From Lewinellaceae bacterium (lineage in GTDB: Bacteria > Bacteroidota > Bacteroidia > Chitinophagales > Saprospiraceae): 64,000 nucleotides of DNA. The notes below the pieces were generated by a model. It worked only from the letters and a program-made list of their open reading frames with translations, made no database searches and was not told where the DNA came from. Below, one piece after another: positions 43,200 through 50,481 of this stretch. Within the stretch, counting starts at the first letter, position 1; the number at the start of each line of letters is the position of its first letter. The translations under genes were made by a program, and so were the position numbers. Where the stretch lies: positions 1,808,001 to 1,872,000 of the forward strand of contig JACJYR010000001.1 in the NCBI GenBank assembly GCA_020636005.1, given 5' to 3'.

Positions 43200-45146
43200 A
43201 TGAAAAACTCTTCTTCAAATCCAATGGTGGATATTGAACACCTTAAGGAAGCATTGAGCGCAGCGAAACAGTCCAGAAAATACTCAGAAGCTGCCTATAA
43301 ATCCCAACTCAAAGCGCTAAAAGCGGGCCTTAAACCCCTGAAAGCTGCTATTGTGCACGCAGAAAAGCTTGAGAAGGAAGCAAAAGCAGCATTAAAAGCT
43401 TACAAAAAGGAGCTAAAAGCCGCTTATGAATCGGCTTCCACAAGCCCTGCTGGCGAAGTTTCGCCAAAAGCTGCCGAAGAACCTACAAATCAGCGCCGCA
43501 AGCCCGGCCCAAAACCAAAAACAGAAAAAACAACACCGGCCGCAAAACCCAGCGGCGGCGACGACCTGACGAAGGTGAAAGGCGTCGGCGACAAGGTGGC
43601 CGAAATGCTGAACCAGAACGGCATCACCTCCTACGCAGATATGGCGGCCACCAGCTTTGAGCGCTACAAAGAACTGCTGAAAGCAAACGGTATGAGCCAG
43701 TTCCGAAACCCCACCAACTGGGCCAGCCTGGCCGCCGACCTGGCCGCCGCCCCGCCCCCGGCAGAAGAGGAAGCGCCCAAACGCCGCGGACGCAAACCCG
43801 GCCCAAAACCAAAAGCAGAAAAAACAACACCTGCTGCCAAACCCAGCCGCAAAAAAGCAGCCAGCGGCGGCGACGACCTGACGAAAGTGAAAGGCGTTGG
43901 CGACAAGGTGGCCGAAATGCTGAACCAGAACGGCATCACCACCTACGCAGATATGGCAGCCACCAGCTTTGAGCGCTACAAAGAACTGCTGAAAGCAAAC
44001 GGCATGAGCCAGTTCCGAAACCCCACCAACTGGGCCAGCCTGGCCGCCGACCTGGCCGCCGCCCCGCCCCCGGCAGAAGAGGAAGCGCCCAAACGCCGTG
44101 GACGAAAGCCCGGCCCAAAACCGCAGGCTGAGGCCTCTGCCGAGCCTAAGCGCCGCGGACGAAAGCCCGGCCCAAAGACAGAAAAAATAGCACCTGCTGC
44201 CAAACCCGGCCGCAAAAAAGCAGGCAGCGGCGGCGACGACCTGACGAAAGTGAAAGGCGTCGGCGACAAGGTGGCCGAAATGCTGAACCAGAACGGCATC
44301 ACCTCCTACGCCGATATGGCAGCCACCAGCTTTGAGCGCTACAAAGAACTGCTGAAAGCAAACGGCATGAGCCAGTTCCGAAATCCCACCAACTGGGCCA
44401 GCCTGGCCGCCGACCTGGCCGCCGCCCCGCCCCCGGCTGAAGAGGAAGCTCCCAAACGCCGTGGACGAAAGCCCGGCCCAAAACCGCAGGCTGAGGCCTC
44501 TGCCGAGCCTAAGCGCCGCGGACGAAAGCCCGGCCCAAAGACAGAAAAAATAGCCCCTGCTGCCAAACCCGGCCGCAAAAAAGCAAGCAGCGGCGGCGAC
44601 GACCTGACGAAAGTGAAAGGCGTTGGCGACAAGGTGGCCGAAATGCTGAACCAGAACGGCATCACCTCCTACGCAGATATGGCAGCCACCAGCTTTGAGC
44701 GCTACAAAGAACTGCTGAAAGCAAACGGCATGAGCCAGTTCCGAAATCCCACCAACTGGGCCAGCCTGGCCGCCGACCTGGCCGCAGCCCCGCCCCCGGC
44801 CGAAGAGGAAGCTCCCAAACGCCGTGGCCGGCAACCAGGCCCAAAACCGCAGGCAGAAGCCTCAGCCGAACCTAAGCGCCGCGGACGCAAGCCAACTGCG
44901 GAAAAAGCACCAAATCCAGCCCCTGTTAAAAGGGAAAAAGATCCGAACCGGGAGGACGACCTGACCCTCGTCAAAGGCGTTGGTTCAAGGGTGGCCGATA
45001 TGCTGAAAGAAAACGGTATCAAAAGTTTTGATGATATGGCCGATACCAGTGTTGACCATTTCAAAGAACTGCTGAAAGCCAACAATATGAGCCGGTTCCG
45101 TGACCCTTCCAACTGGCCAGAATTGGCAAGGGAACTGATAAGCTAA
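43200..45146 (+). CDS. DNA-binding-type protein: five helix-hairpin-helix modules with AT-hook-like linkers
   Basis: 648 residues, no signal peptide. Residues ~1-85 are a Lys/Ala/Glu-rich helix resembling histone H1-like or coiled-coil regions. Then come five ~57-residue modules starting DDLTKVKGVGDKVAEMLNQNGI and ending NPTNWASLAADLAA, with the hairpin glycines (KGVG) of DNA-binding helix-hairpin-helix domains. The first four are nearly identical; the fifth is diverged (DDLTLVKGVGSRVADML). Linkers hold eight RGRKPGPK-type cores (the first and last partial), similar to AT-hooks that bind the minor groove, plus Lys/Pro/Ala-rich stretches. Expected to be cytoplasmic, strongly basic and nucleoid-associated (inference). 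DNA of the repeat units is highly conserved, with 312- and 363-bp periods. Possibly bridges or compacts DNA. A strong terminator follows. Confidence 0.85.
   Translation: MKNSSSNPMVDIEHLKEALSAAKQSRKYSEAAYKSQLKALKAGLKPLKAAIVHAEKLEKEAKAALKAYKKELKAAYESASTSPAGEVSPKAAEEPTNQRRKPGPKPKTEKTTPAAKPSGGDDLTKVKGVGDKVAEMLNQNGITSYADMAATSFERYKELLKANGMSQFRNPTNWASLAADLAAAPPPAEEEAPKRRGRKPGPKPKAEKTTPAAKPSRKKAASGGDDLTKVKGVGDKVAEMLNQNGITTYADMAATSFERYKELLKANGMSQFRNPTNWASLAADLAAAPPPAEEEAPKRRGRKPGPKPQAEASAEPKRRGRKPGPKTEKIAPAAKPGRKKAGSGGDDLTKVKGVGDKVAEMLNQNGITSYADMAATSFERYKELLKANGMSQFRNPTNWASLAADLAAAPPPAEEEAPKRRGRKPGPKPQAEASAEPKRRGRKPGPKTEKIAPAAKPGRKKASSGGDDLTKVKGVGDKVAEMLNQNGITSYADMAATSFERYKELLKANGMSQFRNPTNWASLAADLAAAPPPAEEEAPKRRGRQPGPKPQAEASAEPKRRGRKPTAEKAPNPAPVKREKDPNREDDLTLVKGVGSRVADMLKENGIKSFDDMADTSVDHFKELLKANNMSRFRDPSNWPELARELIS
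43551..44955 (+). repeat. In-frame tandem repeats (312/363/363 bp) in the helix-hairpin-helix gene
   Basis: The word AGCGGCGGCGACGACCTGAC or close variants recurs at 43551, 43863, 44226 and 44589, so units are 312, 363 and 363 bp. The 363-bp units are almost identical. The shorter first unit has one AT-hook-like linker; the longer ones have two. Confidence 0.88.
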
Positions 45147-45173
45147 TCCTCTTTTAAAGCTTTTATCAAAATG

Positions 45174-45208
45174 AAGCCCCGGCAAATTCGTTTGCCGGGG
45201 CTTTTTTA
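45174..45208 (+). terminator. Intrinsic terminator of the helix-hairpin-helix gene
   Basis: A perfect 13-bp stem, AAGCCCCGGCAAA / TTTGCCGGGGCTT (45174-45186, 45191-45203), with a stable TTCG tetraloop and a T-run, 27 bp after the stop. Confidence 0.92.
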
Positions 45209-45302
45209 GGGCCAATCGCTTTTTGATGAAATAACCCTGCCTTTTTGTTTTTTCTGAAACATCCCATAGACTTGGCTGTTTTTCTGGAAAAAATATTTCA
45301 AC

Positions 45303-45602
45303 ATGAGAGACTACGATACCCTCCTCGACGCCTTGAACGATTTGAAAGAAAGAGGCTATACTTTTGATTTCAAACTCCAGTACGACTGCCTGGAATGTGC
45401 TGAAACCGGAAAGCTTGACCCCCGCCAATTTGAAATCACCGAAGTGTACCGATTCGAGGGCATGACCAACCCGGACGACAGCGCCGTGCTGTATGCCATT
45501 GAAGGCAGGCAGGGCGAAAAAGGTACTTTGGTGGATGCCTATGGCGCCTATGCCAGCCCCCTCTCGGCTGACATGATCGAAAAGCTGCGCATCACGCATT
45601 AG
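45303..45602 (+). CDS. Small conserved protein of unknown function (often mislabelled PRPP synthetase)
   Basis: 99 residues, no signal or membrane segment. MRDYDTLLDALNDLKERGYTFDF, a Cys pair (YDCLEC), the motif 'FEITEVYRFEGMTNPDDSAVLYAIE' and VDAYGAYASPLS are shared with short Bacteroidota proteins labelled phosphoribosylpyrophosphate synthetase in databases (recalled, not checked). At 99 residues it cannot be that enzyme, and no PRPP-binding loop is visible, so I treat the label as wrong. It is 53 bp upstream of the flavoprotein gene, same strand. A soluble cytosolic protein; function unknown. Confidence 0.8.
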   Translation: MRDYDTLLDALNDLKERGYTFDFKLQYDCLECAETGKLDPRQFEITEVYRFEGMTNPDDSAVLYAIEGRQGEKGTLVDAYGAYASPLSADMIEKLRITH

Positions 45603-45655
45603 TCCCCCGGTTTTTCTATTTTCGCCGCCAAACAAAAACCAGTCGCTGCCCAGGC

Positions 45656-46927
45656 ATGATAAAGACCGATATCTGTATCGTTGGCGCCGGCCCCGGCGGC
45701 GCTGCCACTGCCCTCAAACTCAGCCACCTCGGCATCCCTTCCGTCCTGGTTGACAAAGCCGTTTTTCCCCGTGATAAAGTTTGTGGCGACGCCATCAGCG
45801 GCAAGGCTGCCACCATCCTGCGGCGCATCGACCCAGCCATCATGGAGCGCTTTGAAGCCGCCTCCCAGGCCATCCAGACGGAGATTTGGGGCATCCGCTT
45901 CGTTTCCCCCAACAACAAGGAAATTGACGTGCCTTTCCGACCGGGCTACGATACCGGCAAGGACGCCAAACAAGGCTACGTTTCCAAAAGGGTGGACTTC
46001 GACCACTTCCTGGTGCAGGAAGTAGCACAACGGGACAACATCGCCCTGCACCCCGGCATTTCCATTGACCTTATTGAAAAAACCGAAGCCGGCTTTTACC
46101 TCGCCAACAAAGAAAAAACCTTTGAAGTGGCGGCCCGCCTGCTGATAATGGCCAATGGTGCCAACTCGCATTTTTCCCGCCACTACGCAGGCTTGGAAAA
46201 AGATGAAAAACACCATGCCGGCGCTGTACGGGCTTATTTTAAAAACGTGGCTGGCCTGCACCCGGACGGGTTCATCGAACTGCATTTTCTGAAAGACATC
46301 ATTCCCGGCTACCTTTGGATTTTTCCACTCCCCGGCGGCCATGCCAATGTTGGGCTCGGTATGCGCAGCGACCACATCAGCCAGCGCAGGTACAACCTCA
46401 CCAGGAGCCTGACAGAGATCATCTCTACGCACCCACCCCTGGCAGAGCGCTTCAAAAATGCCCAGTTGCAAGGAAAAATAACGGGCTATGGCCTGCCGCT
46501 CGGCTCAAAAAAACGGCGCATCTCCGGCAGTCATTTCATGCTCGTCGGCGATGCGGGCCACCTGATTGACCCATTGAGTGGAGAAGGCATCGGCAATGCC
46601 ATCTACAGTGGATTGATAGCTGCTGAACAGGCCCAGCAATGCCTGGAGCGGGAGGATTTCTCCTCCAAACACATGGAAGCTTATGACGAAAGGATAGGCA
46701 GGGTGCTGGGCAAAGAAATGGAACTGAGCTACCGCCTGCAGCAGATGCTGAGCCGTCCGTGGCTTGTCAGCCTCCTGGCCAACTGGGTGACCCGCAACCA
46801 GCAACTCATCTACGTCATCTCGCAGATGTATGCCAACCTGGCGGTGCGGAAGCGGGTGTTTTATCCTTCATTTTGGCTGAAAATGTTGATAAGCGGAGGA
46901 AAGCAACAAAAGTCAAAAGCGCATTAG
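45656..46927 (+). CDS. FAD-dependent oxidoreductase, geranylgeranyl reductase family
   Basis: 423 residues. The FAD-binding Rossmann motif GAGPGGAATALKLSHLG (~10-26) opens the protein, followed by DKVCGDAISGKA, a hallmark of geranylgeranyl reductase-like flavoproteins (CGDA). The second FAD motif is FMLVGDAGHLIDPLSGEGIGNAIYSG (~295-320). PGYLWIFPLPGGHANVGLG lies in the substrate domain. Members reduce isoprenoid double bonds in lipids or quinone side chains; here the substrate is unknown. The C-terminal ~60 residues contain hydrophobic stretches that could rest on a membrane. Convergent with the M48-like gene, 53 bp apart. Confidence 0.92.
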   Translation: MIKTDICIVGAGPGGAATALKLSHLGIPSVLVDKAVFPRDKVCGDAISGKAATILRRIDPAIMERFEAASQAIQTEIWGIRFVSPNNKEIDVPFRPGYDTGKDAKQGYVSKRVDFDHFLVQEVAQRDNIALHPGISIDLIEKTEAGFYLANKEKTFEVAARLLIMANGANSHFSRHYAGLEKDEKHHAGAVRAYFKNVAGLHPDGFIELHFLKDIIPGYLWIFPLPGGHANVGLGMRSDHISQRRYNLTRSLTEIISTHPPLAERFKNAQLQGKITGYGLPLGSKKRRISGSHFMLVGDAGHLIDPLSGEGIGNAIYSGLIAAEQAQQCLEREDFSSKHMEAYDERIGRVLGKEMELSYRLQQMLSRPWLVSLLANWVTRNQQLIYVISQMYANLAVRKRVFYPSFWLKMLISGGKQQKSKAH

Positions 46928-46980
46928 CCATTCCCGGTGCAGGTTATTGGTTAAACCCCACCAGCCAGATGATGGCAAGG

Positions 46981-48552
46981 TCAGCGGTGGACGAACACCC
47001 TCGCCAGTTCCATCACTTTACCTTTATTGTCAACTTGTATGACCAGCCCATCAGCTTTCGATTTTAGATAATAACCTGTGGGTGTTGAAACGAGATTGTA
47101 AAAAAAGGCCCGGTCCAGGGTAGAGGTCATTTCGAGCAGGTCGAAGCTGGAAACCATGTTGTTTTTAAACCGGACGATGCTGATGATGTTCCCGTTCATG
47201 TCGCCAAATGAAAAAGTGCTGGTTTGCCCGGTTTTGGAGCGGCGAAAGGTTTTACCGTTTTCATCAAGGGGCATGGGTTCCAGTTGGCTGACCCTCCCGA
47301 GGGGAATGTCCTGCATGAGCATCCGGAAGTTTTCGGGAAAATTAAAGCAGTGTTCCGGGAGGATGGTTTCCGGTTTTGAATAAAGCACATTCCTGTTGAA
47401 GCCGGCCTGTGCCGATATTTTTTGATTATCAAAGCGCATGGCAGCTTCAAATGACCGATCCGCCACGTCCAAATCGCCGAGCAGGGCATGGCTGATGCCT
47501 TTGATAATGGCTATTTTACCCCCCAGTTCAGGGGCACTGCGGGCTTTGGAAGCCAGATCTCCTTTTTCCAAAAATGCCAGGGCGGCCTTGGGCTTTCCCA
47601 GCATGTTGAGGGCACAGGCGGCGTTCAACCTGGCGGTGGTATAATTTTGATCCAGGGAAATGGCTTGCTGAAAGTATTCGATGGACTTTTCCAGCAGGCG
47701 GTTCCTGAACTGGCGCTCCTGGGGCGAGAGTTCGTACACGCCCCTCGATTTTTCTATTTTCGTCAACTGCGAGGAGGCGTCTATCTCGACCGGATGCACG
47801 AAACGGTCTGTTTCAGGGAGAAAAAAATCGAAAGCCGATAACAAGTAAACGGTGCCCAGGTTGTTGTACAATTCCCTTCCCTGGTAGTATTTTAATATAT
47901 ACTCATAGCAGGCAATGGCTATATCGTTTTTCTCCATTACCAAGAGGTAATTGGCGGTTTCGTACAAATCTATCAGTGTTTCGTTTATGCCCAATACCTC
48001 CTTTGCGGTTAGGTTCCTTTCTTCCAGGGGCGGGTAGCCCTTGAAGGTTTTTCCCGTGAGGTGGTAGGCATCGTAGAGTCGTGGCAATAGCTTTGGCACC
48101 ACGTTGCCCATATAAAATCCAGCCAGGTAGGCGGTAAAAACCCCTTGTATATCCGCTACTTTTTCAATACGGGTCGGAACGCTGAATATCCGGTCGTAAG
48201 AGAGGAAGTTGGTGGACAAATTACCCGTCCTGACTTCCGTTTGGAAGGAATGGGCAAGCTCGTGGCCAATGATAAAAGCCAGTGCATTCAGGGAGTCTTT
48301 TCCCATTTCCAGGCAGACATCATAGGCTTTGGGATCCAATTCTATGATATTGTTGCCAGGATGGTAAGTTGCTACTTTTCCATTTTCAGCAGCCATTTTA
48401 ATATCCGGCATTTTCATATCGGGGCGGCCAGCTGCTTCAAACAATTTTACCAGTATTTGGCGTGCCGTTGCAGTCCGGGATGCAGCCGTGGAAGCGGCCA
48501 GCCCTGTACAACAAAAAACAAAAAGTACCAAAATGCTTAATTTACCTTTCAT
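46981..48552 (-). CDS. Exported M48-like metallopeptidase with TPR-like repeats
   Basis: 523 residues from ATG 48552 (MKGKLSILVLFVFCCTGLAAS), a signal peptide that could also be lipidated at the Cys pair. The longer frame to 48648 runs through a dispersed repeat and is rejected. Zinc motif HELAH (H97, E98, H101), with EKVADIQGVFTAYLAGF about 28 residues later supplying the probable third ligand (Glu), as in M48-type gluzincins. The middle and C-terminal parts contain TPR-like helices (AIACYEYILKYYQGRELYNNLGTVYL; QAISLDQNYTTARLNAACALNMLGKPKAAL), then a ~100-residue beta domain. Periplasmic peptidase, possibly for envelope quality control. Its leader contains the dispersed repeat hairpin. Confidence 0.8.
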   Translation of the reverse strand: MKGKLSILVLFVFCCTGLAASTAASRTATARQILVKLFEAAGRPDMKMPDIKMAAENGKVATYHPGNNIIELDPKAYDVCLEMGKDSLNALAFIIGHELAHSFQTEVRTGNLSTNFLSYDRIFSVPTRIEKVADIQGVFTAYLAGFYMGNVVPKLLPRLYDAYHLTGKTFKGYPPLEERNLTAKEVLGINETLIDLYETANYLLVMEKNDIAIACYEYILKYYQGRELYNNLGTVYLLSAFDFFLPETDRFVHPVEIDASSQLTKIEKSRGVYELSPQERQFRNRLLEKSIEYFQQAISLDQNYTTARLNAACALNMLGKPKAALAFLEKGDLASKARSAPELGGKIAIIKGISHALLGDLDVADRSFEAAMRFDNQKISAQAGFNRNVLYSKPETILPEHCFNFPENFRMLMQDIPLGRVSQLEPMPLDENGKTFRRSKTGQTSTFSFGDMNGNIISIVRFKNNMVSSFDLLEMTSTLDRAFFYNLVSTPTGYYLKSKADGLVIQVDNKGKVMELARVFVHR

Positions 48553-48563
48553 ATCAATCGCTG

Positions 48564-48680
48564 CTAAGGATCGAAGGAAAAATAATCCCGATTTCACATC
48601 GGGATTATTTTTAAAAAACCCTTCCATTGCTGGGGTTTTCAAAATCAAAATGGTGAAGTTAATTTTTCATCATTACTAAA
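48564..48680. repeat. Dispersed ~117-bp repeat, copy 2, in the leader of the M48-like gene
   Basis: Direct copy of 42946-43061. The same 12-bp hairpin arms are present but the loop is TTCAC, the reverse complement of copy 1. On the minus strand the hairpin is followed by five T and lies 11 bp upstream of the M48-like start, so it could terminate or regulate that transcript. Confidence 0.85.
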
Positions 48681-48788
48681 TGGAATGATTCCAAGGGTTA
48701 AATATTTGGGGGTGGCTCGAATGCGCAAGTTATAGCAATGGGCAAAAGCCAATGGTCAAAAAGCTAACGTCGGGAAAAAATATATCCA

Positions 48789-49610
48789 TTAGTTCCCAAG
48801 CATACGCAGCAAACCCTTGGCAGATTGCCGATCCTTGAAGGCGGCATCGTCGGATAAGGCCGTGAATATTTCTTTAGCCTGGGCAAGGCCTTTATCTGCC
48901 TTGAGATAGCTCAGTCCCAAATACCATTTTGCATCAAAATAAAATGGGGAAGACTGGTCGGAGGAAAAGTTGGAGAGAATTTCTATGGCCCTTGCATACC
49001 GTTCAGCGTTCAGATGGCCCATGGCCAGGTAAAACTGCGCTGTGTCGTTGGCAGGGTGCCTGAGCAAAATGCTGTCCAATGCGGCACAGGCTTCATTGTA
49101 TTGGCCTGCTTCGTAAAGCTTCAAGGCGTCTTCCAGGCTATCCTGGTAATTATATACGGTATCTGCGAAGGCATGGGAAAAGCCACCCATGATTTCGTTC
49201 AGCTTCGACTTTTCGGGCTTGAAATATTGTGCATAAGCGGCATTGGTGTCAACGGCTGGCTGGCGGAAAAACCCCCACCATGCAACACCAATTAAAATAA
49301 CAGCTGCGGCTGCAAAAGCAATCATCCGGTTCATAATTGATTTCTTTTTGTTTGAGTGAATAGGTATAATATTGTCTTTTTTTTCAAAAAAACCTTTTTG
49401 TTCCATGTCCTTTTCCACGGATTGGATGGTGTTGCGCAAATCCTCGTCGCCCATCAAACCCAGTCCGAGCAACAACTTCCCTTCAATCAGGACATCGTTC
49501 CTTAATACTTCGTTTTTTTCCATTTCAGCCTGGAATTTCTTCCTCTCCGGTGCCTCCATTTCGTTTTGCAAAAACCGGTGTATTTGTTCTATATAGTCAT
49601 TATTATCCAT
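48789..49610 (-). CDS. Anti-sigma-factor-like membrane protein with periplasmic TPR domain
   Basis: 273 residues from ATG 49610 (MDNNDYIEQIHRFLQNEMEAPERKKFQAEM); an ATG at 49679 adds 23. The N-terminal ~80 residues resemble the cytosolic anti-sigma region of Bacteroidota regulators (short helices, 'YIEQIHRFLQNEMEAPERKKFQAEMEKNEVLRNDV'). One transmembrane helix lies at ~90-112 (MIAFAAAAVILIGVAWWGFF). The C-terminal half (~120-273) has three to four TPR units, predicted to face the periplasm (NEACAALDSILLRHPANDTAQFYLAMGHLNAERYARAIEIL). It is 11 bp downstream of the ECF sigma gene, the usual order for sigma/anti-sigma pairs. No catalytic motif is present. Confidence 0.8.
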   Translation of the reverse strand: MDNNDYIEQIHRFLQNEMEAPERKKFQAEMEKNEVLRNDVLIEGKLLLGLGLMGDEDLRNTIQSVEKDMEQKGFFEKKDNIIPIHSNKKKSIMNRMIAFAAAAVILIGVAWWGFFRQPAVDTNAAYAQYFKPEKSKLNEIMGGFSHAFADTVYNYQDSLEDALKLYEAGQYNEACAALDSILLRHPANDTAQFYLAMGHLNAERYARAIEILSNFSSDQSSPFYFDAKWYLGLSYLKADKGLAQAKEIFTALSDDAAFKDRQSAKGLLRMLGN

Positions 49611-49621
49611 TGGAAAAACGG

Positions 49622-50200
49622 TTAGAGGTTCTTGAAAATTTGGGTGTCTTTCAGCATTCTCCTTAAATATCCAAGGCAACGGAATTTTTTGACCTTGACG
49701 AATGCTTCGGTGTAACCTGTCAGCACTGCGATTTCAGCATGGGGCAGGTTTTGATAAAAAGAATAGCGTAACAAGTTGCGGCAGTCTTCTTCCAGGCCGC
49801 TCATTTTTTCCTTCATGGCGGCCAACAGGTCTTCTTTTTCCTGGGGCGAAATATCCTGTTTGGTGGCAGCATCTGCCCAATCCAGGTTGGACAATATGCT
49901 GTGATCGGTACGGATCTCCGGTGCTGTTTTTCCAGCTTTCTTCAGCCAAATATTCCTGATGATGGCATAGAGGTACGTACTGAGTTTGCCACTTAGCCTG
50001 AAGTCTGGTTCCCGGATTTTTTTCACCAAAACAAACAACGTTTCCTGAAAAACATCCCTGGCATCTTCCGGCGTACCGTGGTAACGTACCACCAGGTCTT
50101 CCGCCATCCGATAATAGTCCCTGTACAAATCTTCAAAGGCACTGGCCGAACCGCTCCGAAGCGCTGCCAAAAGACCAGACTCTTCACTTAGTTTTTCCAT
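49622..50200 (-). CDS. ECF-type RNA polymerase sigma-70 factor
   Basis: 192 residues. Region 2 is clear: 'AFEDLYRDYYRMAEDLVVRYHGTPEDARDVFQETLFVLVKKI', followed by LSTYLYAIIRNIWL (region 2.4). Region 4 shows 'CRNLLRYSFYQNLPHAEIAVLTGYTEAFVKVKKFRCLGYLRRML', the promoter -35-binding helix-turn-helix. Transcribed with the TM/TPR partner, from which it is 11 bp away. Two TAACTTTG boxes on the minus strand (50229-50236, 50278-50285) lie upstream, but neither has a good -33 partner. It should direct RNA polymerase to a set of envelope or surface genes (family inference), perhaps including the neighbouring CHAT and caspase genes. Confidence 0.92.
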   Translation of the reverse strand: MEKLSEESGLLAALRSGSASAFEDLYRDYYRMAEDLVVRYHGTPEDARDVFQETLFVLVKKIREPDFRLSGKLSTYLYAIIRNIWLKKAGKTAPEIRTDHSILSNLDWADAATKQDISPQEKEDLLAAMKEKMSGLEEDCRNLLRYSFYQNLPHAEIAVLTGYTEAFVKVKKFRCLGYLRRMLKDTQIFKNL

Positions 50201-50481
50201 GCGTACTTGTTTGTGCTATGCTATCGCTCAAAGTTAGAAAAAGCCCCGGCATACTGTTCGGCCGGGGTTCAATCTTGCAAAGTTACACTTTGGAAAACCG
50301 GGAATGAATCTAAAGCTGATTTGTATTTTCGCTGGGACACGGCCCCGACTTTTCAAGGCCAAAACCAATCAGTTCCATTTGGGAAGCTTGATGATTTGCC
50401 TATAAATACTGCTGGGGAAGGTTGGTTATCACTTGGGGCAAAGTTTTATGAAAAAAAAACTACAGGAAGAACATCTGTTTT

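Noticed and set aside
43413..44834. 473-codon minus-strand frame opposite the helix-hairpin-helix gene
   Set aside because: It is the antisense of a highly repetitive, GC-rich gene; Cys/Gly/Phe-rich composition is a codon artefact.
45303..45602. PRPP synthetase
   Set aside because: A label I recall being used for this short protein, but 99 residues and no PRPP loop make it untenable.
50243..50267. Terminator between the CHAT and sigma genes
   Set aside because: GCCCCGGC/GCCGGGG can pair, but on the minus strand the following bases give only a short T-run (TTTTT) after the stem, and it lies close to possible promoter boxes; function unclear.
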